A DNA stretch of 64,000 nt, from positions 1,984,001 through 2,048,000 of the forward strand of contig NZ_CP066218.1 of the NCBI RefSeq assembly GCF_016313185.1. Direction: 5' to 3'. The translations under genes were made by a program, and so were the position numbers. Positions 47,050-53,793 of this stretch are shown piece by piece. The notes under the pieces were generated by a model. The model made no database searches. It had not been told where the DNA came from and worked only from the letters and a program-made list of their open reading frames with translations. Positions within the stretch are counted from its first letter, which is position 1. Each line of letters starts with the position of its first letter. This stretch comes from Mycolicibacterium baixiangningiae (GTDB lineage: Bacteria; Actinomycetota; Actinomycetes; Mycobacteriales; Mycobacteriaceae).

Positions 47050-47082
47050 GCATCGTCGTGACCCCGCACCAGGAGGCGCCGG

Positions 47083-48090
47083 ATGCTACTCGAGTTCGAT
47101 GCCGACCAGCGGCTGTGGCAGGAGACCGTGCGCGATGCGGTCACCAAGCAGTGCCCGGCCTCACTGGTCCGCGAGATCGCCGAAAACGGGGTCGATCCAA
47201 CGCCGCTGTGGAAGAGCTACGTCGACGCGGGATGGACCGAACTCACCGATCCGGAGAACGCCGTCGAGTTGGCGATCGTGCTCGAGGAGATGGGGCGCGT
47301 CACCGACCCGACGCCGTTCCTGGCCACGATGACCCAATATGCGCCGCTGGCCGGAGACCGGTTCGACCCGCAGCACGCGGGCGCGGCGATCTACGACGGG
47401 ATCACCGCCGTCCGCGAGGCCGACGGCTGGGTGCTCGACGGTTCGGCGCGCTTCGTCCTCGACGGCGACCGCGCGGACCGCCTCGCGGTGGTCACCGATG
47501 CCGGCGTCTTCGTCGTCGACGCCGCCGTCGCGGTCAGCCGCCGCAGCCCGGTGTTCGATCCGGTGCTGCACATCGCCGACGTGTCGTTCGACGCGGTCCG
47601 CGTCGCCGACACCGACCGGGTGCGCACCGACTCCGAGCGGGCACGCCACTTCGCGCTGACCGGGATCGCGATCACCACCGTCGGCGCCTGCCAGCGGATC
47701 CTCGACCTCGCGCTCGACCACGTCAGACAACGCCACCAGTTCGGGGTGCCGATCGGTTCGTTCCAGGCCGTCCAGCACAAGGCAGTCGACATGCACGTGG
47801 CCACCGAACGCGCCCGTGCACTTGCCTACTTCGCCGCGCTCACCATCGCCGCCGACGATCCGCGGCGCCGGCTGGCCGCGTCGATGGCGAAGGCGGCCGC
47901 GGGGGAGTGCCAGTCACTGGTATTCCGGCACGGCCTTCAGCTCTTCGGCGCGATGGGCTTCACCTGGGAGAACGATCTGCAGTTCGCACTGAAGCGGGCG
48001 AAGGCCGGCGAGTTGCTGCTGGGTGGTGCCGCCGAACACCGGGCGATGATCGCGGAGGAATACAGGGGGACCAGTGCAGCTCACTTTTGA
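47083..48090 (+). CDS. acyl-CoA dehydrogenase, shorter subunit of a pair
   Basis: Acyl-CoA dehydrogenase-fold protein of 335 residues, shorter than the usual 380-400. The C-terminal helical domain is intact (TVGACQRILDLALDHVRQRHQFG, then LQLFGAMGFTWENDLQFALKRAK) but the flavin/beta domain is compact. Length and arrangement match mycobacterial FadE28-like subunits that work only as alpha2-beta2 complexes with a longer partner on steroid side chains. The partner follows with a 17-base overlap. AGGAGGCGCC precedes the ATG; a palindromic operator overlaps the promoter. Confidence 0.88.
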   Translation: MLLEFDADQRLWQETVRDAVTKQCPASLVREIAENGVDPTPLWKSYVDAGWTELTDPENAVELAIVLEEMGRVTDPTPFLATMTQYAPLAGDRFDPQHAGAAIYDGITAVREADGWVLDGSARFVLDGDRADRLAVVTDAGVFVVDAAVAVSRRSPVFDPVLHIADVSFDAVRVADTDRVRTDSERARHFALTGIAITTVGACQRILDLALDHVRQRHQFGVPIGSFQAVQHKAVDMHVATERARALAYFAALTIAADDPRRRLAASMAKAAAGECQSLVFRHGLQLFGAMGFTWENDLQFALKRAKAGELLLGGAAEHRAMIAEEYRGTSAAHF

Positions 48091-49261
48091 TTCCGACGTC
48101 GAGCAGTTCCGCGACGAGTTCGCCGCGTTCCTCGACGAACACCTGCCGCCGGAGACCGACACCCTGGAACGCCCGCGGTCGGTGTCACACATGCCGCAGT
48201 GGGCGCGCGACTGGCAGCGCCTGCTGTTCGACAACGGGTGGCTGCTGCCCGCCCAGCCGCCGGAGTTCGGCGGCCGCAACGCCACCGTGCTGCAGCAGTT
48301 CGTCCACCTCGACGAACTGTGCCGGCGCCGGATCTATCACAGCTTCAATCCGCAGGGCGTCAACATCGTCGCGGCGTCGCTGATCACATTCGGCAGCGAC
48401 GAGCAGAAGCACCGCTGGGCCGTGCCGGTGCTGCGCGGCGAACTCACCGCGTCACTGGGTATGAGCGAGCCGAGCGCCGGATCCGACCTCGCGTCGCTGC
48501 GCACCAGGGCCGTGCTCGTTCCGGACGGCGACGAGCCCCATTTCGTGGTCAATGGTCAGAAGGTGTGGACCTCCGGCGCGCACGACGCCGACTACCTGCT
48601 GACATTCGTGCGCACGGATCCGGATGCGACCAAACACCGGGGCATCAGCGTGCTGATCATCCCGACCGATACGCCCGGGGTGGTGTGCCGGCCGTTCGCC
48701 GATCTGTGCGGCGAGGAGAACAAGGACTTCAACGAGGTCTTCTTCACCGATGCGCGGGTGCCCGCCGAGAACCTCGTCGGCCCGCTGAACCAGGGCTGGA
48801 AGGTGGCCAACGGCTCGCTCGGCCACGAGCGAACCATGATGTGGCTGGGTTTCGCCGACCGGATCGACAACGTGATCGCCGACTTTCATCCCAGCACGGA
48901 GATCGAGCGGGATCAGTACGCGTCGATGATCATGGACTACCAGGCGCTGCGCGCGATGGGGTCGGCGGCGTTGGCACGCGCCGCGCGCGGTGAGATGGAC
49001 ACCGCTTCGGTGTCAGTGCTCAAACTGTTCGGCTCTGAGGCCGAGATGCGCGCCGCCGATGCGGCTCTCACGGCATCCGGGCCCGCCGGGTTGGTGCACC
49101 CCTCGACGACGGGGCGGTACGCGCACATGAACCTCGACCACTACTTTGCCAGCTGGTTCGAACGCTACGCCCGCAGTTTCTCCGGCACCATCGCCGGCGG
49201 AACCTCGGAAATCCAGCGCAACATCATCGCCACGCAGGTGCTGGGGTTGCCGCGCGGCTGA
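48074..49261 (+). CDS. acyl-CoA dehydrogenase, longer subunit of a pair
   Basis: Acyl-CoA dehydrogenase of 395 residues. LGMSEPSAGSDLASL and VVNGQKVWTSGAHDADYLL are the flavin/substrate strands, and the C-terminus SGTIAGGTSEIQRNIIATQVLGLPRG is the classical flavin-binding tail missing from its partner. GTG at 48074 lies inside the end of the shorter gene, preceded by AGGGGGACC. Together they resemble FadE28-FadE29-type heterotetramers acting on CoA thioesters of short or branched side chains (inference). Confidence 0.92.
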   Translation: MQLTFDSDVEQFRDEFAAFLDEHLPPETDTLERPRSVSHMPQWARDWQRLLFDNGWLLPAQPPEFGGRNATVLQQFVHLDELCRRRIYHSFNPQGVNIVAASLITFGSDEQKHRWAVPVLRGELTASLGMSEPSAGSDLASLRTRAVLVPDGDEPHFVVNGQKVWTSGAHDADYLLTFVRTDPDATKHRGISVLIIPTDTPGVVCRPFADLCGEENKDFNEVFFTDARVPAENLVGPLNQGWKVANGSLGHERTMMWLGFADRIDNVIADFHPSTEIERDQYASMIMDYQALRAMGSAALARAARGEMDTASVSVLKLFGSEAEMRAADAALTASGPAGLVHPSTTGRYAHMNLDHYFASWFERYARSFSGTIAGGTSEIQRNIIATQVLGLPRG

Positions 49262-49283
49262 CAGTCAGCCGCGCGGCCAGCGC

Positions 49284-49622
49284 TCAGTAGTTCTTGCAGG
49301 TGCTCGCGACGTTCGAGATCGGTCCGAAGTACGCCTGTGCGGTCGGGTTGCCCTGGAGGAACGCAACCGTCGCCTGCCGCTGCTGGGGGGACGAGGCGAG
49401 GAAGCTGCGAACCGCCTGCTGACCGCTGCGCTGCTGGGCGAACTGTGCGGCCAGGTCGGGATGCTGGTCGTTGAGTGCGGCGATCACCTGGTCGTAGCTG
49501 CAGGTGGTGTTGATGATCGGCCCCAGGTTGGGCTGCGCCGACGCGACACCTGCGGAGAGCGGTATCGCCACGGCGAGGCCGCCGAGCGTGACAGCCAGTT
49601 TCGTGCGCGACAGCTTCAGCAT
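49284..49622 (-). CDS. secreted hemophore-related protein
   Basis: Exported protein of 112 residues. A signal peptide is visible (KLSRTKLAVTLGGLAVAIPL, then SAGVASA before QPNLGP). The mature part is small and helical with two Cys (TTCSYDQ and STCKNY) that probably form a disulfide, and the motif YDQVIAALNDQHPDLAAQF recalls the mycobacterial haem-binding MHB/Rv0203 family. ATG at 49622 follows GAAGAGGG; an in-frame ATG at 49649 is less likely because the signal peptide begins at the later one. Converges on the acyl-CoA dehydrogenase with 22 bases between. Confidence 0.85.
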   Translation of the reverse strand: MLKLSRTKLAVTLGGLAVAIPLSAGVASAQPNLGPIINTTCSYDQVIAALNDQHPDLAAQFAQQRSGQQAVRSFLASSPQQRQATVAFLQGNPTAQAYFGPISNVASTCKNY

Positions 49623-49704
49623 GGGTACACCCTCTTCTCGGAAATCCAATTGTCCAAACGAGCTTTGCCGGGCTCAAGATCACCCGACAGCAGATACATC
49701 GACA

Positions 49705-49723
49705 GTAACAGCGAAACTGTTAC
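49705..49723. promoter_or_regulatory. GTAACAG-N5-CTGTTAC palindrome upstream of hemophore gene
   Basis: Perfect seven-base arms around CGAAA, 83 bases before the hemophore-related start at 49622 and 45 bases after the stop of the secreted protein gene at 49768. There is no T-run in either direction, so an operator is favoured over a terminator. Confidence 0.45.
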
Positions 49724-49767
49724 CTTTTCATCCCGTAAGCAAACATCTCCGCCGTCAGTGCGGACGG

Positions 49768-50205
49768 CTACAGCCTCTGCAGCTTGAATGTCCAGAACTG
49801 GGTTCCGGGTGGGCCGTTGAAGCAGCCCACGTTGTAGGCCGACGTGATGGTGCCCAGGAGTGAGACCTCATCCCACTCGTAGGTCTCTCGGGCCGGCATG
49901 ACATGTCCCGGGCAGCGCAGGCCGTCGGGCACGTCGACGTTGAGGGTGTAGCGGCCATTGACGAGGTGGGCGAATCCGTCGTAGTACGCGCCGCGCTTCG
50001 GCCGCGGGATTGCGCTGACGTCCACGCAGTCCGGCTTCTTGTCCGGGTAGCACGGCGTGACGAACCACACCCACGATGCGTCGGTGTAGCGGTTGGTCCA
50101 CACCTCGTAGTTCCCGTGCGTCATCATGGCGTTCGCAGGCGGGGTGATCGTCGCCGCGGCCGCGATGAGCACGGCGGCCGCAGTACCGGCCTTGATGAAC
50201 TTCAT
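49768..50205 (-). CDS. small secreted protein of unknown function
   Basis: Exported protein of 145 residues. A signal peptide runs to about residue 26 (FIKAGTAAAVLIAAAATITP, cleavage after ANA). The mature part contains four Cys (TPCYPDKKPDC, LRCPGH, VGCFNG), suggesting two disulfides, and many aromatic residues. I do not recognise a family beyond similar small mycobacterial exported proteins. ATG at 50205 with AGGAGGGACCACC upstream. It points away from the P450 gene's end, with no partner gene. Confidence 0.78.
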   Translation of the reverse strand: MKFIKAGTAAAVLIAAAATITPPANAMMTHGNYEVWTNRYTDASWVWFVTPCYPDKKPDCVDVSAIPRPKRGAYYDGFAHLVNGRYTLNVDVPDGLRCPGHVMPARETYEWDEVSLLGTITSAYNVGCFNGPPGTQFWTFKLQRL

Positions 50206-50284
50206 GGTGGTCCCTCCTGTTCGCCCGACTGTTCACTCCGGCAGGGGCCTCATCAAAACACCTGGCGGCGGTTATTGTTGGGCA

Positions 50285-51679
50285 TCAATCGATTACCGCC
50301 GGATCCTTGCGTTCGGTGATGGGCCGCGCGAGTTCCTGTTCGTCACAGATGCGCTGCAACTTCACCAGTGTTTCGTCCAGGCCGGGGCCACGTGGTTCGG
50401 CGGGAGTGAACGTGGCAGGCAGGTTGCGCATGCCCTGGATGACGCCGATGGTGTCGTAGTGCACGGTGCCCTCCGGGTCGCACACGTAGTCCGGCATTCG
50501 GTCGAGTACCGCGGTCAGCATGGACTTGAACACCGTGCGGGCCACGTTGGAGCCCACGCAGCGGTGCACACCGATACCGAAGCTGAAGTGGCGGTTGCCC
50601 TTCCGATCCAGGACCACCTCGTTGGGCTGGTCGAACACCGACGCGTCGCGGTTGGCCATGGCCCAGGAGAGCCAGAGCCGTTCGTACCTCTTGAACTGCT
50701 GACCCTCCAGCTCGACGTCGTCGGCGAAGGTGCGGCCGTCACCGGGTGCCGGGGTGAAGAACCGCAGGAACTCCTCGGTGGCGGGATGCAGCAGCGTGTC
50801 GCGCTCACGGCTGAGACGCTCACGCTGGTCGGGATGTTCGCCGAGCCATTCCAGCGCGTGCGCGGTGAGCGCGGTGGTCGTATCGAAGCCCCCACCGATG
50901 ATCAGGCCGAGGTTGCCGAGGATCTCCATGTCCGGCGCGGGCTCACCGTCGATACGCAACTGCACCAGCGCATTGACCAGACCCGGGCGCGAATTCTGCC
51001 GGATCTCCATCATATTGGTGATGAGGTCGATGCCCATCTCACGATGCTGCTCGTTGATCTTCTCGCGTTCGGGCGAGTGTTCGGGGGTGTACACCGAAGC
51101 GTGTGTCGGCTCGCTGTAGACGTTCCACTTCTCGAGGTCGATGCCCATCATCGCCAGGGTGAACACCGCGGGCACCACGTTCGCCAGGTGCTCGACGAAG
51201 TCGATGCGACCCGACTCGATGTGTTCGTCGAGTGCGGCGCGCGTGATCTCGTCGACGAACGGCTCCCAGCGCTTGATCGCCGCGGGGGACAGGTAGGGGT
51301 TCAGCGCGCCGCGGTACGCGCTGTGTTCCGGTTCGTCCATCTCCAGGATGCCGCCGCGCACGACGGTGGCGCGGCTGGCCTTCGGGACGGTGATCCCCTG
51401 GAAGGGCGTCTCGCCGCTGATGTCGTGGTGACTGGACACCACCGGGCAGCGGGCCAACTCGAACACGTGCTTGCTGTCGGCCGCGACCCAGTGGCCGCCA
51501 TAGGTTTCGGTCCACGCCATCGGGCACTTGGCGTGCATCTCCTCGGTGATCCTGTCGAACTGCTCCCGGTATTCCGTTGTGTGTCTGTCGAAGTGGTAGC
51601 GGTTCTTCTTGCGATCACTGTCGGCCTGGTCGCCGCGGAGATCGTCGACGGGTCTCACGTCGTTGGCTCCCTGAGTCAT
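50285..51679 (-). CDS. cytochrome P450 with N- and C-terminal extensions
   Basis: P450 of 464 residues, longer than the about 400 of its neighbours. The I-helix is GGGFDTTTAL, ExxR is in EEFLRFFTP and the haem loop FGIGVHRCVG has Cys near residue 374, leaving a 90-residue tail instead of about 50. An N-terminal hydrophilic extension of about 25 residues is also present. It follows a ferredoxin gene by 13 bases, its likely donor. Two SDR genes upstream in the same operon may oxidise its product. Confidence 0.92.
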   Translation of the reverse strand: MTQGANDVRPVDDLRGDQADSDRKKNRYHFDRHTTEYREQFDRITEEMHAKCPMAWTETYGGHWVAADSKHVFELARCPVVSSHHDISGETPFQGITVPKASRATVVRGGILEMDEPEHSAYRGALNPYLSPAAIKRWEPFVDEITRAALDEHIESGRIDFVEHLANVVPAVFTLAMMGIDLEKWNVYSEPTHASVYTPEHSPEREKINEQHREMGIDLITNMMEIRQNSRPGLVNALVQLRIDGEPAPDMEILGNLGLIIGGGFDTTTALTAHALEWLGEHPDQRERLSRERDTLLHPATEEFLRFFTPAPGDGRTFADDVELEGQQFKRYERLWLSWAMANRDASVFDQPNEVVLDRKGNRHFSFGIGVHRCVGSNVARTVFKSMLTAVLDRMPDYVCDPEGTVHYDTIGVIQGMRNLPATFTPAEPRGPGLDETLVKLQRICDEQELARPITERKDPAVID

Positions 51680-51692
51680 TGGCTTGTGGAGG

Positions 51693-51887
51693 TCAGTCGT
51701 CGATGGAGATGGCTTGCTCGGGACACGACGACACCGCCTCGCGGACCGCGTCCTGCTGATCGTCGGGGACGATGTCGCTGACCGGCGACGCGGTGCCGTC
51801 GATATCGCTCAGCTCGAAGGAATCGGGCGCGATCATCGCGCACAGCGTGTGCCCCTGGCAACGGCCCGAATCAACCCTTACCTTCAC
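51693..51887 (-). CDS. [3Fe-4S] P450 ferredoxin
   Basis: Ferredoxin of 64 residues starting at GTG 51887, with GAGGAGA upstream. The cluster motif is CQGHTLC (Cys10, Cys16, His at the variable position) and distal CPEQAI. It sits between a mycofactocin SDR and a P450, so it most likely reduces that P450. Confidence 0.9.
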   Translation of the reverse strand: MKVRVDSGRCQGHTLCAMIAPDSFELSDIDGTASPVSDIVPDDQQDAVREAVSSCPEQAISIDD

Positions 51888-51926
51888 TGCTCTCCTCAAA
51901 ATATCTCGGGGTCAACGGCTTTCGGG

Positions 51927-52787
51927 CTAGACGTGGTAGTCGTACCACTTGAGGTAGCCGCCGGCGTCCACGCGTAACTGCATGCCGGTGACGAAGCGTG
52001 ACTCGTCGGAGGCCAGCCACAGCACCGCGTTGCTGATGTCTTCGGGCTCGATGAACGGCACGGGCATGGCTTGCTGGACGCCGAAGGCGAGTTCGGCGTC
52101 GGCGCGCGTCGGCTTCTCGAGATCGGGCCGGAACGAGCGGTACATCGGCTCGCTCTGCAACATGTCGGTGTTGCAGTTGGTGGGGTGGATGACGTTGGCG
52201 CGGATGTTGCGCACGGCCAACTCGGTCGCGAGGTCGTGCACGTACTGGGAGATGAGGCGTTTGGAGGTCATGTAGCCCATCCCGCCGGGGTCGGCGCCAG
52301 GGCGGTCCTTCTTCGAGGCGTCCATCAGCGCCGCGGCGGAGGCAGTGGCGATGATGGAGGCACCCTCCTTGAGGTGGGGCAGGGCCACCTGGATGGCGTT
52401 GATGGTCCCGACGAAGTTCGTGTTGATGCCGTCGGTCCACGCCTGCATCGGCGGGGCGCCCTTCATCGCCGCGATGCCGGCCTGGGCGACAACGATGTCG
52501 AGGTGTCCGAGTTCGGCGACGCCGTTGTCCAACGCCGCCTTGAGCTGGGCGGCGTCCCGGACGTCGGCCTGGGCGATGACGGCTTTGCGGCCGGCCTTCT
52601 CCACGTATTGGGCCGTCTCCTCGAGATCTTCGGGCGTGGCCAGCGGGTAACCCACGGTCTCGATGTCAGCGCAGATGTCCACGGCGATGATGTCGGCGCC
52701 TTCCTCGGCCAGCCGAATGGCGTGGCTGCGGCCCTGCCCGCGCGCCGCGCCGGTGATGAAAGCGACCTTTCCTTCTACGCGCCCCAC
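51927..52787 (-). CDS. mycofactocin-coupled SDR family oxidoreductase
   Basis: Dehydrogenase of 286 residues with GKVAFITGAARGQGRSHA and the acidic insertion following VDICADIETVGYPLATPEDL that marks mycofactocin-linked SDRs. The catalytic motif reads YMTSK and the C-terminus SRFVTGMQLRVDAGGYLKW. GTG at 52787 with AGAGGAC upstream is preferred over the GTG or ATG-like extension at 52820. Paralogue of the SDR at 16835, which also follows a P450, so both couple P450 products to the mycofactocin redox pool (inference). Confidence 0.9.
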   Translation of the reverse strand: MGRVEGKVAFITGAARGQGRSHAIRLAEEGADIIAVDICADIETVGYPLATPEDLEETAQYVEKAGRKAVIAQADVRDAAQLKAALDNGVAELGHLDIVVAQAGIAAMKGAPPMQAWTDGINTNFVGTINAIQVALPHLKEGASIIATASAAALMDASKKDRPGADPGGMGYMTSKRLISQYVHDLATELAVRNIRANVIHPTNCNTDMLQSEPMYRSFRPDLEKPTRADAELAFGVQQAMPVPFIEPEDISNAVLWLASDESRFVTGMQLRVDAGGYLKWYDYHV

Positions 52788-52836
52788 AGCTTGTCCTCTC
52801 GTCGATCCGGTTGATTCCATCGGTGATGCATGACCG

Positions 52837-53538
52837 TCAGGTGTTGCGGCCGCCGTTGACGCCGAGGATCTGACCGGTGATGTAGCCGGCCTCCTCGCTG
52901 ATCAGGAACGCGCACGCGGCGGCGATGTCCTCGGGTCTGCCGATGCGCCGCACCGGCGTTGCCGCGATCGTCGCGTCGATGTCGCCGAGATAGCCGCGCT
53001 CGGCCGCGGCCCGCAGCATCGGTGTGTCGATGAAACCCGGCGGGACGGCGTTGACCGTGATGCCGCTCGGGCCGTATTCGAGCGCAAGCGATTTCGTCAG
53101 GCCGTTGACCGCGGACTTGGCCGCCACGTACGGCGACATGTACGGGGCACCCGAGTGCGTGCTGGACGACGAGATGTTGACGATTCGCCCCCACCCCGCG
53201 TCGATCATGTCGGGCAGTACCGCCTGGATGGTGTGGAAGACGCCGTTGAGGTTGACGTCGATGACCTTCTGCCAACGGTCGAAGGACACGTCGGTGAAGC
53301 GTTTGAAGCAGTCCAGCCCCGCGGCGTTGACGAGCACGGTGACCGGGCCCAGTTGGTTCCGGATTGCGGTGAACGCGGCCTCGACGGCACCCCGGTCGGT
53401 CACATCGGCGGTATGGGCGAAGTCGCCGTCGCCGGGCTTGAGGTCGATCGTGGCGACGTCGATCCCGTCCGCCCGCAACCGCCGCACGATGGCCAGCCCG
53501 ATCCCCGACCCACCGCCGGTGACGACGGCGGTTTTCAC
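52837..53538 (-). CDS. SDR family oxidoreductase
   Basis: Classical SDR of 233 residues. VTGGGSGIGLAIV binds the cofactor, NAAG follows and the catalytic motif is YVAAK. GTG at 53538 overlaps the stop of a 17-codon reading frame upstream (53588-53535), and GGAGACC precedes it. It heads the SDR-SDR-ferredoxin-P450 operon, diverging from the aldehyde dehydrogenase/mce operon. Probably oxidises or reduces an intermediate shared by the two operons. Confidence 0.9.
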   Translation of the reverse strand: MKTAVVTGGGSGIGLAIVRRLRADGIDVATIDLKPGDGDFAHTADVTDRGAVEAAFTAIRNQLGPVTVLVNAAGLDCFKRFTDVSFDRWQKVIDVNLNGVFHTIQAVLPDMIDAGWGRIVNISSSSTHSGAPYMSPYVAAKSAVNGLTKSLALEYGPSGITVNAVPPGFIDTPMLRAAAERGYLGDIDATIAATPVRRIGRPEDIAAACAFLISEEAGYITGQILGVNGGRNT

Positions 53539-53588
53539 AGGGTCTCCACCAGTACGGCGGCCAGGTCCAGGACGGTCGTATCAGGCAT
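53535..53588 (-). CDS. 17-codon leader reading frame coupled to SDR
   Basis: MPDTTVLDLAAVLVETL is encoded from ATG 53588, with GGAAGGA nine bases upstream, and its TGA overlaps the SDR GTG as GTGA. It is too short to be a domain and is not in frame with the SDR. It may be a leader that couples translation or a remnant of a larger gene. The good ribosome site argues that it is translated. Confidence 0.45.
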   Translation of the reverse strand: MPDTTVLDLAAVLVETL

Positions 53589-53610
53589 CAAGAATCATCC
53601 TTCCGATTAT

Positions 53611-53625
53611 GAGAACCGTACTCTC
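53611..53625. promoter_or_regulatory. near-match GAGAA-N5-TTCTC operator
   Basis: GAGAA-CCGTA-CTCTC matches the class seen at 28504 and 47035 with one base changed. It lies 23 bases before the leader frame of the SDR/P450 operon, in the divergent gap to the mce operon. Confidence 0.4.
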
Positions 53626-53724
53626 GACGTTGATCATTCTGCAAGAAATCGCACACACGCGCTCAGCTTCGCCCTATGCTCCGCTCCGGCTCGTCAAGGC
53701 CATGACTAGCCACTCTAGGTTTCC

Positions 53725-53757
53725 TTGAGTTCTCCGAGGGCGAATGTATGATTCGCC
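53725..53757 (+). promoter_or_regulatory. promoter of the ALDH-mce operon with palindrome over the -10
   Basis: TTGAGT (53725-53730), a 16-base spacer and TATGAT (53747-53752) form a good promoter. The -10 lies inside a perfect palindrome, GGCGAAT (53739-53745) and ATTCGCC (53751-53757) around GTATG, so a bound regulator would occlude it. A second palindrome follows at 53768. Confidence 0.6.
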
Positions 53758-53767
53758 TGAGATGAGA

Positions 53768-53780
53768 ATGGAATTTCCAT
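53768..53780. promoter_or_regulatory. ATGGAA-T-TTCCAT palindrome
   Basis: Perfect six-base arms around a single T, 14 bases before the aldehyde dehydrogenase start and overlapping the end of a GAGAA (53764-53768). It could be a roadblock operator or a hairpin next to the AGGAGGATG ribosome site. Confidence 0.4.
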
Positions 53781-53793
53781 CGCACTGAGGAGG

